Origin: Roseateles oligotrophus
Lineage (GTDB): Bacteria; Pseudomonadota; Gammaproteobacteria; Burkholderiales; Burkholderiaceae_C
Reading direction: 5' to 3'
Length of the DNA: 64,000 nucleotides
Assembly (NCBI RefSeq): GCF_025717515.1
Contig: NZ_JAJIRN010000007.1
Coordinates: forward strand, 124,001-188,000
Below the pieces are notes generated by a model. That model saw only the letters and a program-made list of their open reading frames with translations. It had not been told where the DNA came from and did not search any database. Each line of letters opens with the position of its first letter. Within the stretch, counting starts at the first letter, position 1. The translations under genes were made by a program, and so were the position numbers. Below are positions 16,416-23,896 of this stretch, piece by piece.

Positions 16416-17248
16416 CAGCGCCCCGTGCCGGCCACGGCCGTGACCAGATATTTCTGGAAGAAGAAGTAGATGATCAAGACCGGCAGGCCGGCGAAGACCG
16501 CCTGCGACATCAAGAATCCCAGACCTTCGGACTGCGCGAAATTGGTCTGCGTGGACGCCAGGCCGCGGGTCAGCGTGTACATGTCCGGGTTGGTCGCGAT
16601 CACCAGCGGCCACAGATAGTCGTTCCAGCAGCCGAGGAAGGTGAAGATGCCTAAAGTGGCCTGGGCCGGCAGCGTCAGCGGCAGGATCACGGTCAGAAAA
16701 GTCTTCAGCCGCGAGGCGTTGTCCAGCATCGCCGCTTCCTCCAGGTCCATCGGTATGGCCTTGAAATACTGCGTCATCAGATAGACGCCGAACGGTGCGG
16801 CCAGGCCCGGCAGGATCAGGCCGGCGAAGGTGTTCTGCAGATTCCAGTCCGAAAAAAGCCGGTGCAGCGGGATGAAGGTGGACTGCGGCGGCACCGCCAG
16901 GCCAAACATCACAATCGCGAATATCAGCTTGCGGCCCGGGAACTCGGTGCGAGCAAAACCGTAGCCCGCCAGCGAGGACAAGACCAGCACGCCCACCGTC
17001 TGGCACAGCGCCACCCAGGCGCTATTGCCCAGCCAGCGGAACACCTGCGAGCTTTGCACAATGTCCAAATAATTGGCCAGCGTATAGGGCGGCGCAAAGA
17101 CCAGGTCGGTGCGGATCTGCAGCAGTTCATTGGGCTTGAAGGACAGGCCCAGCACCCACAGCAGCGGCAACATCCAGGCCAATGCCAGCAGGCACAGGCC
17201 CAGCATCAACAAGCGGTCAAACCAACCGCGTCGCAGCATGGCATTCAT
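16415..17248 (-). CDS. ABC sugar permease, MalG/AraQ type
   Basis: Inner-membrane subunit of the arabino-oligosaccharide importer, 277 residues with six predicted membrane helices. The cytoplasmic EAA loop, which docks on the ATPase, is visible as EEAAMLDNASRLKTFLTVI. The C-terminal FFQKYLVTAVAGTGR ending resembles MalG/AraQ proteins. It overlaps the upstream permease by 4 bp and the downstream binding-protein gene by 1 bp. Confidence 0.93.
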   Translation of the reverse strand: MNAMLRRGWFDRLLMLGLCLLALAWMLPLLWVLGLSFKPNELLQIRTDLVFAPPYTLANYLDIVQSSQVFRWLGNSAWVALCQTVGVLVLSSLAGYGFARTEFPGRKLIFAIVMFGLAVPPQSTFIPLHRLFSDWNLQNTFAGLILPGLAAPFGVYLMTQYFKAIPMDLEEAAMLDNASRLKTFLTVILPLTLPAQATLGIFTFLGCWNDYLWPLVIATNPDMYTLTRGLASTQTNFAQSEGLGFLMSQAVFAGLPVLIIYFFFQKYLVTAVAGTGR

Positions 17249-18132
17249 TGGCGAACTCCTTTGCGGTCACGCTCCAGCCAGAGCTGCAAGGACACGCCTA
17301 TCAGCATCACCGCGAACAAGACCTGCGAGGCGGCGGTGGCGTAGCCCAGCGACAGCTGCATAAAGGCCTGTTCGTAGATGAATTGCACGATAGGCCGGGT
17401 GCTGTTGTTCGGCCCGCCATTGGTCATCAGCATGATTTGCGGAAAGACCTGGAACTCTCGTATCACCTCGATCACCGCAACCAGCACGATGGTACGGCTC
17501 AGGGACGGCAGGGTGATGCGGGTCAGCGTGCGCCAGCGGCTGGTGTTGTCCAGGGCGGCGGCCTCGTAGATATCACTCGGAATCTGCTGCAGCGCCGACA
17601 GGAACAGAATCATCGGCAGGCCGATGATCCACCACACCGTCACCAGGGCGATGGTCGGCAGCGCCAAGGCGTCGCTGCTCAGCAGCGCCATATCGGGCAG
17701 GCCCAGCTTGTTCAGAAATTGCGAGACCAGGCCACGCTCGGGCATCAGCGCTAACTTCCAGACCAGCGTGATTATGGTGACGGAGAACACCGAGGCGCAA
17801 AAAAAGGTGCCGCGCAAGAGCGCGCCGAGACGGCCGGGCCGGTTCAGCGCCAAGGCCAAGGCCAAGGACACGATGACGAAGATCGGCGTGCTGATCAAGA
17901 CGAACTTGACGGTGTTCCACATCACCTGGTGGAAGACCTCGTCGCCGGCGAGCTGAACATAATTGTCCAAACCGACGTAGAAGCTGTCGTCGGACAAAAG
18001 GTCATGGTCATGCAGGCTGATCGCCATGCCCTTGGCCAGCGGCCACAGCACCAGCAGCGCATAGATGGCCACAAAGGGCAGCACGAACAAGCCGTTGGAA
18101 AGGCGCGAACGGCGCAGGCCGACGGCGCTCAT
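17245..18132 (-). CDS. ABC sugar permease, MalF/AraP type
   Basis: Inner-membrane permease of 295 residues with six helices; EAA loop YEAAALDNTSRWRTLTRITL. Pairs with the AraQ-like permease. I chose the ATG at 18132 (MSAVGLRRSRLSNGLF) because it overlaps the ATPase stop by 4 bp; the longer in-frame extension to 18471 falls inside the ATPase gene. Substrate specificity for arabino-oligosaccharides comes from context. Confidence 0.93.
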   Translation of the reverse strand: MSAVGLRRSRLSNGLFVLPFVAIYALLVLWPLAKGMAISLHDHDLLSDDSFYVGLDNYVQLAGDEVFHQVMWNTVKFVLISTPIFVIVSLALALALNRPGRLGALLRGTFFCASVFSVTIITLVWKLALMPERGLVSQFLNKLGLPDMALLSSDALALPTIALVTVWWIIGLPMILFLSALQQIPSDIYEAAALDNTSRWRTLTRITLPSLSRTIVLVAVIEVIREFQVFPQIMLMTNGGPNNSTRPIVQFIYEQAFMQLSLGYATAASQVLFAVMLIGVSLQLWLERDRKGVRQ

Positions 18133-19229
18133 GTCAAGTCGACGCGCGCATGATGGGCGCGGCCCTGGCTGTCGAACAGATGGGCCTCGGCCAGATCGAC
18201 CGCGATGCCGATGCGCTCGCCGGGGGTTGGCTGGCTGCCGTTCAGGGTGATGGTTAGCGGGCTGCCGTCGTCCAGTTTCAGATGGGCCAAGGAGCGCTCG
18301 CCCAGAAACTCGACCATCTCGACCCGGCCGCTCATTGCGCTCTGGGCGCCGGCGGCGGCGGGGTGCAGGTTCTCGGGCCGCACGCCCAAGCTGAATCCGG
18401 CGTCGGCGGGCAGGCCCTGCAGCGGCACGCGGGTCGCGAGGCTGCCGCCGCCCGGGGTTTGCACGCGGCATAAGTCGCCTTCGCCGGCCACGCGCTGCAC
18501 CGGGATGAAGTTCATGCCCGGCGTGCCGATGAAGCCGGCAACGAAGCGGGTAGCCGGGCGCCGGTAGACCTCGGCCGGCGTGCCGATCTGCTCGATCGCG
18601 CCGCCGTTCATTACCACGATGCGGGTGGCCAGCGTCATCGCTTCCAACTGGTCATGGGTAACGAAGATCATCGTGGCGCCGAGGCGCTGGTGCAGTTGCG
18701 CCAGCTCCAGCCTGGTGCGGCCACGCAAGGCCGCGTCCAGATTGGAGAGCGGCTCGTCGAACAAAAACAGGCCCGGCTCCTTGACCACCGCGCGGCCTAT
18801 CGCCACCCGCTGGCGCTGGCCGCCGCTGAGCTGCCCCGGCTTGCGCGCCAGCAGCGGCGTCAGCTCCAGCATGCGGGCGGACTCGCTGATGCGGTCGTCG
18901 ATTTCCGACGGCGGCAGGCCGATATTGCGCAGGCCGAAGGCGAGGTTGTCGCGCACCGTCATATGCGGGTAGAGCGCGTAGTGCTGGAACACCATGGCCA
19001 GATTGCGCTGGCCCGGCGCGGCATGGGTCACATCCTTGCCGCCAATCAGGATACGGCCGCCGCTGACTTCTTCCAGCCCGGCGACCATCCGCAGCAGACT
19101 GGTTTTGCCGCAACCGGACGGGCCCAGAAAGACGATGAATTCGCCCTGTTCGACGTCGAGCGATAGCTTGTCTATCACCTGCACGGCGCCGTAGCGCTTG
19201 CTGACTTGTTCTAATTTGAGTGCCGCCAC
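18129..19229 (-). CDS. ABC sugar importer ATPase (MalK/UgpC family)
   Basis: Nucleotide-binding subunit of 366 residues that energises the arabinan-oligosaccharide importer. Walker A GPSGCGKTS (36-44), signature LSGGQ (134-138), Walker B LFLFDEP and a C-terminal TOBE regulatory domain (GVRPENLHP, then the beta-barrel) are all present. Start is a GTG at 19229 with GGAG 5 bases upstream; this fits the conserved N-terminus AALKLEQVSKRYG. The in-frame extension to 19370 lies in the neighbouring arabinanase gene. The gap to that gene is 28 bp. Confidence 0.93.
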   Translation of the reverse strand: MAALKLEQVSKRYGAVQVIDKLSLDVEQGEFIVFLGPSGCGKTSLLRMVAGLEEVSGGRILIGGKDVTHAAPGQRNLAMVFQHYALYPHMTVRDNLAFGLRNIGLPPSEIDDRISESARMLELTPLLARKPGQLSGGQRQRVAIGRAVVKEPGLFLFDEPLSNLDAALRGRTRLELAQLHQRLGATMIFVTHDQLEAMTLATRIVVMNGGAIEQIGTPAEVYRRPATRFVAGFIGTPGMNFIPVQRVAGEGDLCRVQTPGGGSLATRVPLQGLPADAGFSLGVRPENLHPAAAGAQSAMSGRVEMVEFLGERSLAHLKLDDGSPLTITLNGSQPTPGERIGIAVDLAEAHLFDSQGRAHHARVDLT

Positions 19230-19257
19230 TGTGTCTCCAAATCTTCTACTTGTGCTT

Positions 19258-20190
19258 TTAAAGCGAGGGCCAGCCGTCGGCGCTCCAGCGCAGCTCGTCG
19301 ATGCGCAAATGCGGCCGGCCGCCGTCTTCGGCGTCATAGGCATGTCGGGCCAGCTTGTTGCCGAATACATCCTGGTGGCCGGGGCCCTTCCAGCGCGGCC
19401 CGCCGGCCTCGATCAGGCTGCCGCCACCGTCCAGCATAGGCCTGCCTTCGCGGTCCACAAAGGGGCCCATCGCCTGCTTGGAGCGGCCGACGCGGATGTT
19501 GTAGCTGCTGGCCACGCCGCGGCAGCATTTGTCATGCGAGACGAAGAGGTAGTACCAGTCGCCACGGCGGATCAGCGTCGGCGCTTCGATGCCGCCTGGG
19601 TGGTTCGCGATAAAGCGGGTTTCACCTTGCGGGCGCAGGCTGAGCGGGTCCAGGGCGGTGATGCGGATACCGCCCCAGAACGAGCCATAACTCAGCCAGA
19701 CCCGGCCGTCGGTGTCGATCAAAACATCCGGGTCGATGGCGTTGAATTTGTCCGTTACGGCGCTGGCCAGCAAGATGCCTTCGTCCCGCCAGTCGCTGGC
19801 GTCGGCTGTGCCGGCGCTGGCTAGGCCGATGGCCGACACATTCTTGCCGAAGGTCGAAATCGAATACGCCAGCCAGAACTTGTCGCGATGCTGGAACAGC
19901 TTGGGTGCCCAGACGTCCAGGCCCTGGTGGGCCGGCACGGCGCTGTCCCACCAGGCGGGCCGATTCGCCGCGCTGAAGATGGGGGCCATGCGGCTCCAGT
20001 TCAGGCCGTCGGCGGAGCGCAGGCGCTGCAGCCCTTCGCCGGTGGCAAAAACATAATGCTCACCGCTGGCGGCTATCCACAGGCTCGGGTCGTGGGCCAG
20101 GGTGTCGCCCGTCAGCGGCTCGGCAGCAAGCTGCTGCAGCGTCAGCAACAGCAGCGTGGCCAGCCCGACGCGGGCCAGGCGTTTTTTCAT
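19258..20190 (-). CDS. Secreted GH43 endo-1,5-alpha-L-arabinanase
   Basis: Exported propeller glycosidase of 310 residues predicted to cut the alpha-1,5-arabinan backbone. A signal peptide (ATLLLLTLQQLAAEP) precedes the catalytic domain. The triad is Asp34 (AHDPSLW), Asp153 (NAIDPDV) and Glu202 (GIEAPTL); the GLDVWAPKLFQ and HPGGIEAPT strings are those of GH43 arabinanases. It works upstream of the importer: products enter through the ABC transporter and are finished by the cytoplasmic GH43 and GH51 enzymes. The ATG at 20190 overlaps the dehydratase stop. Confidence 0.9.
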   Translation of the reverse strand: MKKRLARVGLATLLLLTLQQLAAEPLTGDTLAHDPSLWIAASGEHYVFATGEGLQRLRSADGLNWSRMAPIFSAANRPAWWDSAVPAHQGLDVWAPKLFQHRDKFWLAYSISTFGKNVSAIGLASAGTADASDWRDEGILLASAVTDKFNAIDPDVLIDTDGRVWLSYGSFWGGIRITALDPLSLRPQGETRFIANHPGGIEAPTLIRRGDWYYLFVSHDKCCRGVASSYNIRVGRSKQAMGPFVDREGRPMLDGGGSLIEAGGPRWKGPGHQDVFGNKLARHAYDAEDGGRPHLRIDELRWSADGWPSL

Positions 20191-21122
20191 TTGCCCCAAC
20201 GCAGCACCATCGGGTCGAGCCGGCGGGCGGCGTCGAGCAGGCCGGCGCGGGTCTCGGCGCTCATTGCGGGGAAGGGGTGGCGCGGGGCGTCGCACTGGAT
20301 CACGCCGCCCGCCAGCATCAAGGCCTTGGCGGCCAGAATGCCGGCCTGGCGGTTTTCGTAATTGATCAGCGGCAGCCAGCGGGCGTAATAGGCCACTGCC
20401 TCGTCGCGCCGGCCGGCGGCATAGGCGTCGACGATTTGCCGGATGCCGTCCGGGTAGGCGCCGCCCGTCATCGCGCCGGTCGCACCCGCGTCGAGGTCGG
20501 CCAGCAGCGTGATCGCTTCTTCGCCGTCCCAAGGGCCTTCGATGGCGGCTCCGCCGACGCGAATCAGCTCGCGCAGCTTGGCCGCAGCACCGGCGGTTTC
20601 GATCTTGAAATAGCAGACGTTCTCGATCTGCTGCGCCATCCGCGCCAGCAGCGCGACCGACAGCGGCGTGCCGGCGACCGGCGCGTCCTGGATCATGATG
20701 GGGATGTTGATCGCATCGGACAGGCGGGCGTAGAAGGATTCGATCTGCGGCTCGGCGACCCGGAAGGTGGCACCGTGGTAGGGAGGCATCACCATCACCA
20801 TCGCCGCACCCATGTCCTGCGCCGAACGGCTACGCTCGGCGCAGATTTGCGTGCTGTAGTGGGTGGTGGTGACGATCACCGGCACGCGGCCGGCCACATG
20901 GGCAAGAATGGCGCGGGTCAGGGTCTGGCGCTCTTCGTCCGACAGCACAAACTGCTCGGAGAAATTGGCCAGGATGCACAGGCCGGTCGAGCCCGCGTCG
21001 ATCATGAAATCAATGCAGCGCAATTGGCTGGGCAGGTCAAGGCCGCCGGCTTCGTTGAAGGTGGTCGGCACGACCGGGAATACGCCCTTGAAGCGTGGGG
21101 TGGGTGTGGATGTGATGGTCAT
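20187..21122 (-). CDS. L-2-keto-3-deoxyarabonate dehydratase (DapA/NAL superfamily)
   Basis: Class I aldolase-fold enzyme, 311 residues. Lys173 in CYFKIETAG is the Schiff-base lysine of the superfamily. The CILANFSEQFVLSDEER segment and operon context match the Azospirillum-type dehydratase that converts L-2-keto-3-deoxyarabonate to 2-ketoglutarate semialdehyde in the non-phosphorylative L-arabinose pathway. It is the first gene of the minus-strand arabinan operon and is divergent from an aldose 1-dehydrogenase. Alternatives in the superfamily are KDG/KDX aldolases or dihydrodipicolinate synthase, neither favoured by context. Confidence 0.85.
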   Translation of the reverse strand: MTITSTPTPRFKGVFPVVPTTFNEAGGLDLPSQLRCIDFMIDAGSTGLCILANFSEQFVLSDEERQTLTRAILAHVAGRVPVIVTTTHYSTQICAERSRSAQDMGAAMVMVMPPYHGATFRVAEPQIESFYARLSDAINIPIMIQDAPVAGTPLSVALLARMAQQIENVCYFKIETAGAAAKLRELIRVGGAAIEGPWDGEEAITLLADLDAGATGAMTGGAYPDGIRQIVDAYAAGRRDEAVAYYARWLPLINYENRQAGILAAKALMLAGGVIQCDAPRHPFPAMSAETRAGLLDAARRLDPMVLRWGK

Positions 21123-21164
21123 TGGGTTGCTCGGGCGAAAGGTCTGTCAAAGCCGGTGTCGAAT

Positions 21165-21179
21165 TAAAGTATGACTTTA
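21165..21179. promoter_or_regulatory. GntR/FadR-type operator in the divergent arabinose promoter
   Basis: A perfect 15-bp palindrome, TAAAGT-ATG-ACTTTA, lies in the AT-rich 175-bp gap between the dehydratase operon and the aldose dehydrogenase operon. Its core GT-N3-AC matches the recognition pattern of FadR-family regulators, so the GntR repressor encoded at the end of the arabinan operon is a likely ligand (inference). The palindrome lies 43 bp before the minus-strand start at 21122. A weaker dyad, CTATT-N7-AATAG, is at 21216-21232. Confidence 0.6.
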
Positions 21180-21297
21180 TATTTCAACAAATGGGTGAAA
21201 ACCCCAATAAAACCGCTATTCAAGTGAAATAGTATTACTACTTTCGGCTTTGTGTCGGCCGGGTTCGGTGCGTCCCCTTTTGTTTTTGGAGTTCTTG

Positions 21298-22074
21298 ATG
21301 TCCTCTTTCGCTCGCTATCCCAGCCTGCAAAATCGCAGCGTATTGATCACCGGTGGTGCGACCGGCATCGGCGCGACCTTGGTGGAACAGTTCACGCGCC
21401 AGGGCGCCCGCGTCGGCTTTGTCGACCTGGACGCCGCCAGCGGCGAGGCCTTGGCCGCCAAGCTGGCGGCAGGCTTGTCGGCGGACCAATTTGCGCCGCA
21501 GTTCCTGGCCGCCGACCTGACCGACATCGCCGCGCTGCGTGCCGCGGTCGAGCGCCTGCGCGCCGCGATCGGCCCGGTTACGGTGCTGCTGAACAATGCG
21601 GCCAATGACAAGCGGCAGGCCATCGAGCAGATCAGCCCCGAGTTTTGGGACGCCAGCCTGGCGGTCAATCTGCGCAGCCAGTTTTTCGCGGCCCAGGCGG
21701 TGATGGCCGATATGCGGGCGGCCGGCGGCGGCAGCATCATCAACTTTGGCTCCATCAGCTGGATGCTCAAGCAAGGCGGCATGCCGGCCTACACCACCTC
21801 GAAAGCAGCCATCCAGGGCTTGACCCGCTCGCTGGCGCGTGATCTGGGGGCGCATGGCGTCCGCGTCAACACGCTGGTGCCCGGCTGGGTGATGACCGAA
21901 AAGCAGATCAAGTTATGGGTTGACGAGGCCGCCAAGGCCGACATCGCCAAAGGTCAATGCATCAACAAGCCCTTGGAGGCCGAGCATATTGCCCATATGG
22001 CCTTGTTCCTGGCGGCCGACGACAGCGCGATGTGCACGGCGCAGGACTTCATCGTCGACGGGGGCTGGGCATGA
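21298..22074 (+). CDS. SDR aldose 1-dehydrogenase (L-arabinose/D-xylose type)
   Basis: NAD(P)-dependent short-chain dehydrogenase of 258 residues predicted to oxidise an aldose to its lactone, the first step of non-phosphorylative pentose catabolism. GGATGIG binds the cofactor; Ser152, Tyr165 and Lys169 form the catalytic set (Y-T-T-S-K). The NFGSISWML string and overall pattern closely resemble Caulobacter XylB D-xylose dehydrogenase. The start at 21298 has GGAG 7 bases upstream. Sharing a promoter region with the L-KDA dehydratase operon suggests L-arabinose as substrate, but xylose or galactose are possible. Confidence 0.85.
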   Translation: MSSFARYPSLQNRSVLITGGATGIGATLVEQFTRQGARVGFVDLDAASGEALAAKLAAGLSADQFAPQFLAADLTDIAALRAAVERLRAAIGPVTVLLNNAANDKRQAIEQISPEFWDASLAVNLRSQFFAAQAVMADMRAAGGGSIINFGSISWMLKQGGMPAYTTSKAAIQGLTRSLARDLGAHGVRVNTLVPGWVMTEKQIKLWVDEAAKADIAKGQCINKPLEAEHIAHMALFLAADDSAMCTAQDFIVDGGWA

Positions 22075-23189
22075 TGGCTGCGCAGCCGAGCGCCAGCCCG
22101 ACCATCAGCCGGCGCGAGTTTGGGCAGATGCCTGACGGCCGCCCGGTGCATGAGTACACGCTGGACAACGGCGCCGGCCTGGTGCTCAGCGCCATCACCT
22201 ATGGCGGCATCGTCACCGCGCTGTGGCTGCCGGACGGCGCCGGGCGGCGCGCCAATGTGGTGCTGGGTTTTGACAATCTGCGCGACTATCTGGAGCGCAA
22301 TCCGCATTTCGGCGTGATCGTCGGCCGCTTCGGCAACCGCATTGCGCGGGGCCAATTCACGCTCGACGGCCACAGCCATCAACTGGATCTGAATGATGGG
22401 CCTAACTGCCTGCATGGCGGTGCGAGCGGCTTCGGCACGCGGCTATGGGAGGCCGAGATCGAGCCGGCTGGCCTTGCCGGCCATGGTCCGGCGCTGCTGC
22501 TGCGCTACACCAGCCCGGACGGCGAGGGCGGTTTCCCCGGGACGATGGCGGTCAAGGTGCGCTACAGCCTGACGGCCGAGCAGACCTGGCGCATCGACTA
22601 CGAGGCAAGCTGCGACAAGCCGACCGTCGTCAATCTGACCCACCATGATTACTTCAATCTGGCCGGGCGCGGCTCGGCGATGAGTCAGCGCTTGATGATT
22701 GCCGCCAGCCGTTACACCGAGGTGGATGGGGGGCGCATTCCGACCGGCATCGCGTCGGTCGAGGGCACGCCCTTCGATTTCCGCCTGCCCTCCGAGATCG
22801 AGCCACGCCTGCGTCTGCCCCACCCGCAACTGCTCTCGGCTCGGGGCTTTGATCACAACTGGCTGCTTGATCACCCCTTCGATGGGGGCCTGCATTTGGC
22901 CGCCAGCCTGGAAGACCCGCTATCCGGCCGCAAGATGGAAATCCACAGCAGCGAGCCGGCGCTGCAGTTCTATTCCGGCAACTTCCTCGACGCCAGCTTG
23001 GTCGGCTCGGGCGGCGAGGCCTATAGACAGGGCGACGGCCTTTGTCTGGAAACTCAGCACAGCCCGGATTCTCCGAATCACGCCTCGACCGACCCGGACT
23101 GGCCGTCCACCTTGCTGCGGCTCGGCGAGGTCTATCGCAGTTGCACCGAGCATCGCTTTGGTGGTGGCAACATTGGCATTCCCGGCTGA
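22071..23189 (+). CDS. galM: Aldose 1-epimerase (galactose mutarotase)
   Basis: Interconverts alpha and beta anomers of aldoses, feeding the adjacent aldose 1-dehydrogenase. 372 residues with GVIVGRFGNRIARGQF and the catalytic-type His in VNLTHHDYFNLAG, plus the C-terminal Glu in CLETQHSPDSPNH, all standard for GalM. The ATG at 22071 overlaps the dehydrogenase stop by 4 bp. No signal peptide, so cytoplasmic. Confidence 0.94.
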   Translation: MMAAQPSASPTISRREFGQMPDGRPVHEYTLDNGAGLVLSAITYGGIVTALWLPDGAGRRANVVLGFDNLRDYLERNPHFGVIVGRFGNRIARGQFTLDGHSHQLDLNDGPNCLHGGASGFGTRLWEAEIEPAGLAGHGPALLLRYTSPDGEGGFPGTMAVKVRYSLTAEQTWRIDYEASCDKPTVVNLTHHDYFNLAGRGSAMSQRLMIAASRYTEVDGGRIPTGIASVEGTPFDFRLPSEIEPRLRLPHPQLLSARGFDHNWLLDHPFDGGLHLAASLEDPLSGRKMEIHSSEPALQFYSGNFLDASLVGSGGEAYRQGDGLCLETQHSPDSPNHASTDPDWPSTLLRLGEVYRSCTEHRFGGGNIGIPG

Positions 23190-23221
23190 CGGTTTGGGCC
23201 CGAAACAAGAAGGTATTCACA

Positions 23222-23707
23222 ATGACCGTACCCGTTCATGAATTGTCGATGACCGTGCTGATGACCCCCGACATGGCCAATTTCTCCGGCAATGTGCATG
23301 GCGGCACGGTGTTGAAGTTTCTGGATCAGGTCGCCTATGCCTGCGCGAGCCGCTACGCCGGCTGCTATGTGGTGACGCTGTCGGTCGATCAGGTGATGTT
23401 CCGCCAACCGATTCATGTCGGCGAGCTGGTGACATTTCTCGCCTCGGTCAACTACACCGGCTCTTCGTCGATGGAGGTCGGCATCAAGGTGCTGGCCGAG
23501 AACATCCGCAGCCAGCAGACGCGGCATGCGAATAGCTGCTTCTTCACCATGGTGGCGGTTGACGACGAGCGCAAGCCGGTGCCGGTGCGCGCGCTGCAGG
23601 TCGTGACGCCCGACCAGCAGCGGCGCCATGCCGCGGCCCTGGTGCGCAGGCAATTGCGCCAGGAGTTCAACGCCCGTTTCGAGGCCTTGCGCGCGCCCCC
23701 GGCCTGA
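23222..23707 (+). CDS. YciA-like acyl-CoA thioesterase
   Basis: Single hotdog-domain protein of 161 residues that hydrolyses acyl-CoA. The catalytic loop is recognisable in MANFSGNVHGGTVLKFLDQ, followed by the long helix VAYACASRYAG and a core strand VTLSVDQVMFRQPI. It starts 32 bp after galM and so may be read through from the aldose dehydrogenase promoter, although its role in sugar metabolism is unclear. The adjacent GcvP-like unit, separated by a large palindrome, could also be the functional partner. Confidence 0.88.
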   Translation: MTVPVHELSMTVLMTPDMANFSGNVHGGTVLKFLDQVAYACASRYAGCYVVTLSVDQVMFRQPIHVGELVTFLASVNYTGSSSMEVGIKVLAENIRSQQTRHANSCFFTMVAVDDERKPVPVRALQVVTPDQQRRHAAALVRRQLRQEFNARFEALRAPPA

Positions 23708-23784
23708 CTCGACGCCATTCGTTGCGGCCCGCCTCCGCTTGATCAAGCGCCCGAGGCTTGGGCGGGCTGGGGGTATTTTTCATC

Positions 23785-23817
23785 TGCGCATGAATTAGCT
23801 GGGCTAATCCATGCGCA
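23785..23817. promoter_or_regulatory. 33-bp interrupted palindrome upstream of the GcvP-like operon
   Basis: Outer arms TGCGCATG (23785-23792) and CATGCGCA (23810-23817) and inner arms ATTAG (23794-23798) and CTAAT (23104 equivalent; 23804-23808) pair exactly around a CTGGG centre, with one mismatch between the blocks. It lies 80 bp before the GcvPA-like start in a 189-bp gap and is far more AT-rich than the flanks. A regulator operator is most likely; an RNA hairpin is possible. No T-tract follows, so it is not a simple terminator. Confidence 0.55.
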
Positions 23818-23896
23818 AATATTTCTCGTTTGTCAGCGCGCCGGCGGCGGCGTGAAATGCGGGCTCGCCAACGATCACAGCAGCAGGCCCGCGAAC

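Noticed and set aside
23708-23896. Glycine riboswitch upstream of the GcvPA-like gene
   Set aside because: The leader is only 189 bp, and I found no tandem aptamer cores; the only strong structure is the 33-bp palindrome. This also fits a substrate other than glycine.
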